DNA of 6,635 bases from NCBI GenBank assembly GCA_944349915.1, contig CALVNU010000050.1, positions 1 to 6,635 on the forward strand. Reading direction: 5' to 3'. This document shows positions 1 to 6,627 of this stretch, piece by piece. The stretch's first letter is position 1; each line of letters opens with the position of its first letter. Position numbers and translations under genes: made by a program. The notes under the pieces were generated by a model. It ran no database searches, was not told where the DNA came from, and saw nothing but the letters and a program-made list of their open reading frames with translations. The DNA is from an uncultured Clostridia bacterium. GTDB lineage: Bacteria > Bacillota > Clostridia > Christensenellales > UBA1242.

Positions 1-269
1 GCCGTGTTATAGATTGACATAAATTCGTCATATCTTTCATCGTCTTTTGCAAAAGAAATTGGGTCAGATTTGCCATCAACGGTGATTTCAACATATTCTG
101 GCGTGCTATCAAATTTTGGCTTTAAATCTATTCTTAAGCAAGCCAACAAAATTATCACAAAAGCAATGGCAACACAAAGGGAAAGAATTATTGAGTTTAC
201 AATAATTCTTTTCTTTTTCATTTTTGCCATATATTGATCGTCTATAGATTGTATTTTTGTATCCGCCAT
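1..269 (-). CDS. Membrane-anchored protein or lipoprotein of unknown function (partial, C-terminus outside window)
   Basis: I do not recognise this gene. The frame is open from an ATG at 269 to the window edge, giving 90 residues of an incomplete protein. An AAGGAG ribosome binding site (278-283) lies 8 nt before the ATG. The N-terminus is polar and then strongly basic (residues 15-21), followed by a hydrophobic stretch at about 22-44 ending in LLAC, then a polar region beginning RIDLKPKFDS. This fits either one N-in membrane anchor with the rest outside the membrane, or a lipoprotein signal with C44 as the lipidated residue; Leu at the -2 position is tolerated but not ideal. Starting at M14 or M17 would give a more typical lipoprotein signal length, but no ribosome binding site precedes those codons. 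The start is 17 nt past the ftsH stop, so the two genes are probably co-transcribed. Function unknown. Confidence 0.75.
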   Translation of the reverse strand, partial: MADTKIQSIDDQYMAKMKKKRIIVNSIILSLCVAIAFVIILLACLRIDLKPKFDSTPEYVEITVDGKSDPISFAKDDERYDEFMSIYNT

Positions 270-286
270 GTATTCTGCTCCTTCAA

Positions 287-2605
287 TCAGTCATCGGTTT
301 TTTTGTCTTTTTTTGCAGTGTTTTTTTCTTGAGATTTTGAAGTTTTTTTGTCTGCAGACTCAACTGCCTTGCCTTTTTTGTCCGCGCTATCTTCGTGGTT
401 TTCTTTTTCTTCTTTTTTGGTTTTTTCTTCCTGTTTTTCTGTGGTTGTTCCTGCAGTTTTTTCTGTAATCTCTTTCTCCTGTTTATCAAGCGTTTTTGCC
501 TTTTTGGTTATACTGCTTGATTTGTTCTCTGTTTGTTCTTGTGATGGTTGAAGATAAACTTTTTTGATATTTTCAAATTCTTCTTCTGTAATAATGCCAG
601 AATTTAAAAGTCTTTGCCCTTCTTTTATTTTTTCTTCAATTGCCTTTGCTCTACGCTCTTGTTCAAGACGCCTGCGTTCTTTTTCTTCTTTTTCTCGTTG
701 CTCATGTTCTCTTATATCCATAATATCTGCAACTTCTTTAGCTGTTTTCCCTTTCATTAGAAGGTCGATTTCATCTTTATTGATTGTTTCATGACTAAGC
801 AAAAGTTCTGCCATTTCATCTAGAAGTGCTCTATTATCAATTAAGAGTTTCTTTGCGCGTTTATAGTTATAATCCAAAATTTGTCTTATTTCATCATCTG
901 CTTCGGAGGCAAGTTTTTCAGAAAAGTCAGAACGGGTTTGATAATCTCTTCCAATAAACACTTGTTGCTCATTTGACAGCCCAAGGAAGCCAAGATTTTT
1001 GCTCATTCCCCAGTTATAAACCATTTTATGAGCAATCTTTGTTGCTTGAGAAATATCACTTGAAGCGCCAGTAGTTATATCTTTAAACACAATTTCTTCG
1101 GCAATACGGCCACCCATACACATTGCAATTTCATCCATCAAATGATTGTAAGACATATATGAGTTGTCGTTTTCTGGTCGTTGCATTGTATATCCGCCAG
1201 CCATTCCGCGTGGAATGATTGAAACTTCTTGAATTTCGTCTGTATGCTTGAGCAGTTTTCCAAGAATTGCGTGGCCAGACTCATGATAAGCAGTTATCTT
1301 TTTATCTTTTTCTGTTACCACTCTGCTCTTCTTTTGAGGCCCCATAGTAACTTTATTGATACCTTCTTGGATATCGGTCATTGTAATTTTTGGCCTGTTT
1401 GCTCTTGCTGCCAAGATTGCGGCTTCATTAAGCATATTTTCAATGTCGGCACCAGTAAAGCCAACGGTTATTTTTGCAAGAGTTTTAAAGTCAACATTTT
1501 CATCAATAGGTTTGTTTTTTGCATGAATTTTTAGTATGCCCTCTCGACCTCTAACATCTGGCACATTAACATAAACTTGCCTGTCAAATCTGCCTGGTCT
1601 TAAAAGGGCTGGGTCAAGAACATCTGCTCTGTTTGTTGCAGCCAAAACAATAATACCTTCGTTTGGTTCAAATCCGTCCATTTCAACAAGCAGTTGATTT
1701 AATGTTTGTTCGCGTTCATCATTTCCGCCACCAAGTCCCGCCCCTCTTTGACGACCAACGGCATCGATTTCATCAATAAACACAATGCAAGGTTTGTTTT
1801 TCTTGGCTTGGTCAAAAAGGTCTCTAACCCTTGATGCCCCAACACCGACAAACATTTCAACAAAGTCGGAACCGCTTATAAACACAAATGGAACATTTGC
1901 TTCACCAGCGATTGCCCTTGCCAGCAAGGTTTTGCCTGTTCCTGGAGGTCCAACTAAAAGCACACCTTTTGGAATTCTAGCACCAAGTTGTGTAAACTTG
2001 GTTGGATTTTTTAAGAATTCAACAATTTCGGCAAGTTCTTCTTTTTCTTCATCGGCACCTGCAACATCAGAAAATCTAACTTGGCTGTTTGCATAAGAGC
2101 GAGCCTTGCTTTTGCCAAAACTCATTGCGCCCTTGTTTGAAGAATTTATAAGTCGGAAAATCATCCAAATAATAAAGATTCCAAACGCAAGATACAAAAT
2201 TGGATACAAAATATCCCAGAAGTTTACCCCTTGGACAGATGGAATAACTTTTATATTTGATTGATTTGTTCTAATATATTCAAGAAAAGTTTCAATTTGT
2301 CCGTCAAAAGATTTAAAGTTTAAATAATAATCGCTATAATCTGGGAAAGAATTTTCATATCTTGAATTTTCTACCAAAAAGTAAATTGTGTCGCTTGTAT
2401 AATATATTGCTTGCGCTTTTTGCTCCGTTTCGGTTGTGCTGTCAATATAAGTGCCATCAACAAGTTCATAGGCGTCATTAAAGTTGTCAAGTTTTACGCC
2501 AGAATAACCAGTGTTTGTAAATATAAGCACAATAATCAAAATTGCCAGTAACAACAATATAAGATATGAATATTTGAATTTATGTTTTTGATTGTTCTCG
2601 TTCAA
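287..2605 (-). CDS. ftsH: ATP-dependent zinc metalloprotease FtsH with extended C-terminus
   Basis: This is the membrane-bound AAA+ protease that unfolds and degrades misassembled membrane proteins and short-lived regulators as a hexamer on the cytoplasmic face. The 772 residues show two membrane helices (about 13-30 and 131-151) around an extracytoplasmic domain. The AAA+ module has Walker A GPPGTGKT at 219-226, a pore loop MFVGVGA at 251-257, Walker B IVFIDE at 274-279, and arginine fingers R339 and R342 in the second region of homology. The M41 peptidase domain has HESGH at 441-445, with E442 catalytic and D517 (in TTGASSDI) the likely third zinc ligand. All key residues are present. Most family members have roughly 600-660 residues; here everything after about 630 is extra: a charged helix, a SHOCT-like motif (656-685) and a Lys/Glu/Thr-rich tail. 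The start is TTG, fixed by AGGAGG 8 nt upstream and an in-frame stop at 2618-2620. It appears to have its own promoter. Confidence 0.98.
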   Translation of the reverse strand: MNENNQKHKFKYSYLILLLLAILIIVLIFTNTGYSGVKLDNFNDAYELVDGTYIDSTTETEQKAQAIYYTSDTIYFLVENSRYENSFPDYSDYYLNFKSFDGQIETFLEYIRTNQSNIKVIPSVQGVNFWDILYPILYLAFGIFIIWMIFRLINSSNKGAMSFGKSKARSYANSQVRFSDVAGADEEKEELAEIVEFLKNPTKFTQLGARIPKGVLLVGPPGTGKTLLARAIAGEANVPFVFISGSDFVEMFVGVGASRVRDLFDQAKKNKPCIVFIDEIDAVGRQRGAGLGGGNDEREQTLNQLLVEMDGFEPNEGIIVLAATNRADVLDPALLRPGRFDRQVYVNVPDVRGREGILKIHAKNKPIDENVDFKTLAKITVGFTGADIENMLNEAAILAARANRPKITMTDIQEGINKVTMGPQKKSRVVTEKDKKITAYHESGHAILGKLLKHTDEIQEVSIIPRGMAGGYTMQRPENDNSYMSYNHLMDEIAMCMGGRIAEEIVFKDITTGASSDISQATKIAHKMVYNWGMSKNLGFLGLSNEQQVFIGRDYQTRSDFSEKLASEADDEIRQILDYNYKRAKKLLIDNRALLDEMAELLLSHETINKDEIDLLMKGKTAKEVADIMDIREHEQREKEEKERRRLEQERRAKAIEEKIKEGQRLLNSGIITEEEFENIKKVYLQPSQEQTENKSSSITKKAKTLDKQEKEITEKTAGTTTEKQEEKTKKEEKENHEDSADKKGKAVESADKKTSKSQEKNTAKKDKKTDD
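290..535 (-). other. Low-complexity Lys/Glu/Thr/Ser-rich tail of FtsH
   Basis: FtsH residues 691-772 are almost entirely K, E, T, S, D, Q and A, with no predicted fold. A short internal repeat, SADKK, occurs at 740-744 and again at 750-754. The reading frame stays open and joins the conserved protein without a break, and the next gene's ribosome binding site follows its stop, so it is probably translated. The plus strand here is T-rich because of the Lys codons and has long T runs that look like terminators but are coding. Confidence 0.7.
551..640 (-). other. SHOCT-like motif in the FtsH C-terminal extension
   Basis: FtsH residues 656-685 run from IEEKIKEGQRLL through NSGIITEEEFENIKK to VYL. 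This follows the SHOCT (short C-terminal domain) pattern, in which a short helix leads to a Gly-Ile-Ile-Thr-x-Glu-Glu-Phe core and a second Lys-rich helix. SHOCT motifs usually sit at the ends of unrelated proteins and are thought to mediate oligomerisation or binding. A predicted charged helix (about 632-655, rich in E, K and R) joins it to the protease domain. Assignment is by eye from the motif; no profile search was possible. Confidence 0.6.
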
Positions 2606-2613
2606 TTTATTTG

Positions 2614-2619
2614 CCTCCT
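2614..2619 (-). promoter_or_regulatory. ribosome binding site deciding the ftsH TTG start
   Basis: AGGAGG on the minus strand lies 8 nt before the TTG at 2603-2605. No in-frame ATG exists between the upstream stop (2618-2620) and the first membrane helix, so TTG is the only workable start. The protein from it begins MNENNQKHKF and enters the first membrane helix as expected for FtsH. Confidence 0.9.
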
Positions 2620-2639
2620 ATCACTATTTAGACTAACAT

Positions 2640-2668
2640 ATTCTATCATAAAATTCAAATTTACACAA
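2640..2668 (-). promoter_or_regulatory. Probable vegetative (sigma-A type) promoter of ftsH
   Basis: On the minus strand, TTGTGT (2663-2668) is separated by exactly 17 nt from TAGAAT (2640-2645). TAGAAT differs from TATAAT at one base. TGA directly before it gives an extended -10 element (TGnTAGAAT), which would compensate for a -35 matching TTGACA at only three positions. Transcription would start near 2632-2634, about 27-30 nt before the TTG. This gives ftsH expression independent of the ger operon upstream. Read by eye; no start site was measured. Confidence 0.6.
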
Positions 2669-2735
2669 ATGATAAAAAGGTTTTTTTTGATATTTTTTAA
2701 CTTTTTTTCTTTTAAGACAATTTTTGTCAAGATTT

Positions 2736-4091
2736 TTAGCCGTCTTGGGTTATCTTTAAATTAAGCATAAATGTAATATTATTCAAATAATCATCTTTAT
2801 CGGCAAGAGAAGATAAAAACTTTTCAAAATCTTTTCTGTTATAGCGATAGAATTCATCGTACACATTAAGCACATCGGCTTTGCAATCTCTTAAGATTTT
2901 TAACATTGTGGCAAACTCATCCTTGATTTTTATTTCAAGCGCCTCCGCAATTTCTTCGGTAATTCTGGTTGACTGGGCATTTTGTTTTATCTCTTGCCCT
3001 TTTGTGTCTATCTCGGTAAGTTGAACTCCCAACAAAACATTTGCAACAAAAAGCGGTTTTCCATGTTGAAAAACTGTTTTAATTGCAACCTGCTTGTTTT
3101 TCAATAAAAAAGTCATATCTACAACCTTTCCACATTCACACTCTACATTTTCAACGGTAATGCTGTCTAAAGAATGTTTTTCGCTTAAAAGATTTATGCT
3201 GTTAAGGTTGTCAATGTTAAGTTTTGCCACTTTTTTGCCTTCTCGTAGCACCACAGCATCTGCTTTGTTTAATATTTGGCTTTCTCCTTCAAGTGAGCCT
3301 CGCAGTTTTTCGCCGTCTGCAGAACCGCTCTCGCTTCCAGCACTTGACTGTGATGAACTGTCTTCTCCACTATTGCCAACTTCTGTTTGTCCTCCACTGT
3401 TTTGCCCTCCACTGCTTTGTCCACTCTCTCCGCCTTGTCCTCCACTGCTTTGCCCGCTCTCTCCGCCTTGTGCCTGTTGCGAGTCGTCTTTGATGTGCTC
3501 TATAAAGCCTATAAGTGAAGATTTATGTGGACTATAATAACCTTTATAAAATGCTTCCAAAGATGTATCCGTTATATAAACATCATTTGCATTATAAGAA
3601 ATAAGTTGGTCAAGTTTTAGCCCTATATTCTTTTCTAGAGAGTCGGTTGCCATTAAAAGTTCTTTCGCCGAAGTGTTTGTGCACACAAAAACTGTGTTTT
3701 CTGGCAAGGAAATAACTCGAGAAAGATAGTCAAGCGAAGAAGAAATATCTTGTTCCAACATCTTTTCATTGACAACGGTGGTTTTTGCATGAGACAGTCC
3801 AATATCTTTGCCCAAAGTTAGTTGTGCATCTAAAACTGCTTCGGAAACCGAAGAACCTTTTCCAGACACAACAGAATTTGACTGTTCAAACTCTTGATTT
3901 GGTTTTGGAATAAAAGTCAAAAAAGATATTTCATATTCATCTTCAATTTTGTCAAGACCTATCGCAAGCACAATTGCGCGTCTTCGGCTTTCGCCTGGTG
4001 AAAAAATGGCAAAAGGGGTAAAAAATATCAAAATAACAATCAAAACAATGATAAAAGGATATTTTTTTATCATTTCAATAATTCTTTTCAT
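2736..4091 (-). CDS. gerAC: Ger(x)C family spore germination protein (germinant receptor C subunit), no lipobox
   Basis: This is the C subunit of a GerA-type germinant receptor, normally a lipoprotein on the outer face of the spore inner membrane and needed for receptor function. Family features over 451 residues: the N-terminal segment ending RRRAIVLAIGLDK (about 36-48), the KTTVVNEKMLEQDISSSLDYL region (about 103-123), and the C-terminal domain ITEEIAEALEIKIKDEF...KADVLNVYDEFYR (about 377-416). Two things are unusual. The N-terminus has a basic start and a hydrophobic segment (11-30) but no cysteine before C137, so it cannot be lipidated in the usual way and is probably held by an uncleaved helix. 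It also has a Gly/Ser/Gln-rich insert at about 204-262, which explains a length well above the usual roughly 370-400. Its start overlaps the permease gene by 17 nt, with GAGGTGA (4095-4101) as ribosome binding site. The symbol is for the family; the receptor subtype is not resolved. Confidence 0.92.
   Translation of the reverse strand: MKRIIEMIKKYPFIIVLIVILIFFTPFAIFSPGESRRRAIVLAIGLDKIEDEYEISFLTFIPKPNQEFEQSNSVVSGKGSSVSEAVLDAQLTLGKDIGLSHAKTTVVNEKMLEQDISSSLDYLSRVISLPENTVFVCTNTSAKELLMATDSLEKNIGLKLDQLISYNANDVYITDTSLEAFYKGYYSPHKSSLIGFIEHIKDDSQQAQGGESGQSSGGQGGESGQSSGGQNSGGQTEVGNSGEDSSSQSSAGSESGSADGEKLRGSLEGESQILNKADAVVLREGKKVAKLNIDNLNSINLLSEKHSLDSITVENVECECGKVVDMTFLLKNKQVAIKTVFQHGKPLFVANVLLGVQLTEIDTKGQEIKQNAQSTRITEEIAEALEIKIKDEFATMLKILRDCKADVLNVYDEFYRYNRKDFEKFLSSLADKDDYLNNITFMLNLKITQDG
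3388..3468 (-). repeat. 33-bp tandem repeat in the GerC linker
   Basis: Two adjacent 33-bp units (3403-3435 and 3436-3468) differ at three positions and are preceded by a related 15-bp partial copy (3388-3402). Each unit is 11 codons, encoding QGGESGQSSGG at residues 208-218 and 219-229, so gain or loss of a unit keeps the frame. The stretch is visibly richer in G and C than its surroundings. It forms the core of a longer Gly/Ser/Gln linker at 3306-3482. Confidence 0.9.
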
Positions 4092-5163
4092 CTTTCACCT
4101 CGCTTTTGTGTTTAAAAGAAATGGCATAAAACAAGATTGGCAAAAGATAACTTGTAAGAACAGCAAGATATGGAAGAATGTTTGTGGCAATTGAAATCAT
4201 AACTTCATATTTTGCAATTAACACAAGATATATGACAACAAAAAGGATATCAAAAACGGCAACAGCGTATTTGATAGACAACTTTTCAAAAAGCATTACA
4301 AAGCAATCGCAAAATGCTAAATTAAAAATTTCAAGTTGAAAAAGTCCAAGCGTCATAATTGTAAGCATTGCCACAATATCAAGTCTGCCAATAGCATTAA
4401 ACTGCACCGAAAAAACAAGAAGGTCGGCAAGAGCGTTGTTGTGCATAAATGAAGTGAGTTGATATTTGGAATAAAAAATTATAAAAATTGCAAGTACAAG
4501 AATGATTGCAAAAAGAGCAAACATAACAATTTTTTTGCCTTCACCTTTTTTGAAAGAAATTTTGTCTATAAACACAAAAAGCACCAAATAATCACCAAAG
4601 GCGAACAGGCATTGCCAAAGTGAAGAAAACATTGAAGACGGTTTTGAAACAAAAAGCATTGGCATAGAAATATCTGTAAAAAAAGCAATAACAAGACAAA
4701 AAACAATCCCGACAACCACAAGATAATAGAAAAGTTCAAATGTTCTGCTCATGGCTCGGTGTCCAACAACAACAGCATGATTGATTACTGGAATAAGGCA
4801 AACCACAACCAAAAAGCCAAATTCATCTTGATAGACAAGGTCTTTAAGATAAACAAAAATAACCGAATAAGTAAGCATAGTTTTAAAAAGAAAAAAGGTC
4901 AAAAAGACAAAAATAACAGTTTTTGCAATAAAAATTCCAAGTTTTTCTTGCAAAATTGATAAAAAAGTTTGATTTGGATGGTTTTTTTTGAGTTTGAAAA
5001 AAATTGACAAAATAAGAAGTTCGACCAAAAATAGTGCCAAAATTACAAAAATTGAATCGGCATTTGAACTTTTATATAAAATTGAAGGTAAGACAAGAAT
5101 TTTGTTTGCAAGGATTGTTAAAAAAATTATAATCCCACATTGACGAGCAGAAATAGTTTTCAT
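4075..5163 (-). CDS. gerAB: GerAB-family spore germination permease (germinant receptor B subunit)
   Basis: This is the B subunit of the germinant receptor, a membrane protein of the amino acid/polyamine/organocation transporter superfamily that is thought to bind the germinant in the inner spore membrane. The 362 residues are close to the family norm and show about ten hydrophobic segments (roughly 8-27, 36-57, 79-108, 115-135, 143-162, 180-200, 211-230, 262-288, 297-317 and 327-350). The start MKTISARQCGIIIFL matches the usual helix 1 entry, and GRLDIVAMLTIMTLG (259-273) resembles the conserved Glu/Gly-Arg-Leu/Ile-Asp/Glu segment before helix 8. A charged tail follows the last helix. The ATG overlaps the A-subunit stop by 4 nt (ATGA), with GGGGAGGT (5168-5175) 4 nt upstream. 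Ligand specificity cannot be read from the sequence. The symbol denotes the family. Confidence 0.93.
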   Translation of the reverse strand: MKTISARQCGIIIFLTILANKILVLPSILYKSSNADSIFVILALFLVELLILSIFFKLKKNHPNQTFLSILQEKLGIFIAKTVIFVFLTFFLFKTMLTYSVIFVYLKDLVYQDEFGFLVVVCLIPVINHAVVVGHRAMSRTFELFYYLVVVGIVFCLVIAFFTDISMPMLFVSKPSSMFSSLWQCLFAFGDYLVLFVFIDKISFKKGEGKKIVMFALFAIILVLAIFIIFYSKYQLTSFMHNNALADLLVFSVQFNAIGRLDIVAMLTIMTLGLFQLEIFNLAFCDCFVMLFEKLSIKYAVAVFDILFVVIYLVLIAKYEVMISIATNILPYLAVLTSYLLPILFYAISFKHKSEVKDEKNY

Positions 5164-6581
5164 CTCAACCTCCCCTTGCCATTTGGAAATGATTTAGGCA
5201 TATTGTGCAGTGCTCCTGGCTGGCTTTTGACAAGTCCATCTTGCAGGTCTTCTTTTATTCTTGGGGAATAAGGAGCCATATATGGCGTGTGATAATTGTC
5301 AAGAGTGTTAAGATAATTGACAAGATAAATAAAGCCAGAAACTATGCCTAAAATCCCAAGCGAACCACCCAGAATGATAAACACCACTTGCAACACAGTT
5401 ATTTGACTTTGCTGTTCTGGAACGGTATACAGAGCAATTTTTGAAAGTGCAGTTATAATCACTCCTGGCGGAGAAATAAGTCCTGCCTTAACACCTGTAT
5501 CGCCCAAAATAAGCGCACCCACAATTGAAGTTGCAAGTCCAAGATAACTTGGAAGACGCAAACTAACTTCATACAAAATTTGGAAAAGCAAAAAGATAAA
5601 CAAAATTTCCAAAAATGGAGTAAATGGAAGTCCTTGTGTGGTGTCTGCAATGGTTATCAAAAAATTTAAAGGCAAAATGTTGTAATGAAAAAGTTGCAAA
5701 GCAAGATAAAAACCAGGCGCAATGATTGCAATCAAAAGTCCGCACATTCTTATAAAGCGCACAAAACTTGCGTAGTGATGATTGGTATAATAGTCGTTGC
5801 TAGATTGCATGTCTTCCATTAAAATAAATGGAACAGTAAGCACAATCGGAGAATTGTCAACAATAATGGCAACTTTGCCTTCCAGCATTTTTGAAGCAAC
5901 AATATCTGGTTTTTCACAGTTGCCTATTTGTTTAAAAAGAGAGTTTGGCCTTTTTTGAAGGTATGAAAGTATATAGTAAGAATCAACAACTCCATCAATT
6001 TTTATTTTTTCAATTTTGCTTTTAACTTCATCCACAACCCTTTTGTCTGCCACCCCGTCTAGATAACAAACAACAACCTTGGTTTGCGATTGTTTGCCAA
6101 CCACAAGAGTGGAAAAAACAAGGTTTTTTGTGTGTAATCTTCTGCGCAAAAGTGTCATGTTGGTTTTAAAATCTTCCACAAAGCCTTCGCGTGGACCTTG
6201 AATAACTGGAGAAGTTGGTGGCTCCGAAGGTGTTCTGGTGGGATATTTTGTTATGTCGACAGAAATATATCCTTCAAAAAAATTTGAAAAGATAACAACC
6301 TTTCCGTCAAGAATATCGCTTTCAATTTTGTTTTTTTCAATTTTTTCCACGCCGTTGTTTTTTAAAATTTTGTCAATAAGCATCTTGGAATTTATTTTGC
6401 CCTGCCATTGTTGAATTGGAAGATATATTGCCTGCGAGAAAAGTTGCGGGTCAATCATGCTTTTTAAAAAGACAAAGGCAATTGTGCCCTGTTCTAACAC
6501 AAAAACGCGAGAAGAAAAATCATTGGTTGAGTGAAAACTTTTTTTAAGTTTTTCAATTTGGCTTTGAACATTTTGTCGCAT
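5160..6581 (-). CDS. gerAA: GerA-family spore germination protein (germinant receptor A subunit)
   Basis: This is the A subunit of the receptor, with a large soluble N-terminal domain and a membrane domain in the inner spore membrane. In the 473-residue form, family motifs appear in order: RTPSEPPTSPVIQGPREGF (about 115-134), KPDIVASKMLEGKVAIIVDN (224-243), SSNDYY (260-265), SLRLP (340-344) and IVGALILGDTGVKAGLISPP (353-372). Hydrophobic helices lie at about 277-297, 320-338, 346-362 and 392-423, with one more possible near 305-315. A polar tail follows from about 425. The position before GPREGF is Gln, where most relatives have Arg. I chose the ATG at 6579-6581: AAAGGTGA (6587-6594) sits at proper distance from it, while the GTG at 6588-6590 lies inside that site and has none of its own. 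It opens a tightly overlapping A-B-C operon. The symbol is for the family; the subtype (GerA, GerB or GerK) is not resolved. Confidence 0.95.
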   Translation of the reverse strand: MRQNVQSQIEKLKKSFHSTNDFSSRVFVLEQGTIAFVFLKSMIDPQLFSQAIYLPIQQWQGKINSKMLIDKILKNNGVEKIEKNKIESDILDGKVVIFSNFFEGYISVDITKYPTRTPSEPPTSPVIQGPREGFVEDFKTNMTLLRRRLHTKNLVFSTLVVGKQSQTKVVVCYLDGVADKRVVDEVKSKIEKIKIDGVVDSYYILSYLQKRPNSLFKQIGNCEKPDIVASKMLEGKVAIIVDNSPIVLTVPFILMEDMQSSNDYYTNHHYASFVRFIRMCGLLIAIIAPGFYLALQLFHYNILPLNFLITIADTTQGLPFTPFLEILFIFLLFQILYEVSLRLPSYLGLATSIVGALILGDTGVKAGLISPPGVIITALSKIALYTVPEQQSQITVLQVVFIILGGSLGILGIVSGFIYLVNYLNTLDNYHTPYMAPYSPRIKEDLQDGLVKSQPGALHNMPKSFPNGKGRLR

Positions 6582-6586
6582 AAATT

Positions 6587-6594
6587 TCACCTTT
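6587..6594 (-). promoter_or_regulatory. ribosome binding site deciding the gerA start
   Basis: AAAGGTGA on the minus strand ends 5 nt before the ATG at 6579-6581. It overlaps the in-frame GTG at 6588-6590, which therefore cannot use it. This supports the shorter 473-residue product over the 476-residue one. Confidence 0.75.
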
Positions 6595-6598
6595 GCTC

Positions 6599-6627
6599 TA
6601 TTATGGGTAAAGGCAAAAAAAATATGT
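6599..6627 (-). promoter_or_regulatory. Possible sigma-G-type promoter of the ger operon
   Basis: On the minus strand CATAATA (6599-6605) matches the -10 pattern of forespore sigma-G promoters. ACATA (6623-6627) lies 17 nt upstream and resembles the -35 pattern G-H-A-T-R except at the first base. GerA-family operons in Bacillus are transcribed by sigma-G in the forespore, so the match is biologically sensible. Against it: transcription would start near 6592-6594, at the edge of the ribosome binding site, leaving a very short leader, and AT-rich DNA yields such matches by chance. CATAAT could also act as a weak sigma-A -10. Confidence 0.35.

Noticed and set aside
296..330. T runs on the plus strand near the end of ftsH, considered as terminators
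   Set aside because: They are Lys codons of the FtsH tail read on the other strand and have no GC-rich stem before them.
268..794. Plus-strand open frames opposite the end of ftsH (268-468, 348-551, 564-794)
   Set aside because: They are antisense to a strongly conserved gene and its charged tail, consist of Phe/Ser/Leu-rich sequence expected from reversed Lys/Glu codons, and have no family motifs.
2725..2730. Perfect TTGACA on the minus strand after gerC, considered as a -35 box
   Set aside because: At 16-18 nt downstream there is only an A run with no -10-like sequence; the TGnTAGAAT element further downstream is a better promoter.
2714..2731. Inverted repeat GACAA-TTT-TTGTC downstream of gerC, considered as a terminator
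   Set aside because: The stem is only 5 bp and AT-rich, and in the direction of gerC transcription it is followed by an A-rich rather than a U-rich stretch.
3388..3468. The repeat cluster considered as a CRISPR array
   Set aside because: The units are directly adjacent without spacers, are in frame within gerC and encode a simple peptide linker.
3094..3537. 147-residue plus-strand frame with Pro/Cys/Leu repeats opposite gerC
   Set aside because: The repeats are the mirror of the Gly/Ser/Gln linker repeat; the frame lies wholly within gerC, which has clear family motifs.
6582..6590. GTG start for the A subunit giving three more residues
   Set aside because: The GTG lies inside the ribosome binding site that serves the ATG at 6579-6581 and has no site of its own.
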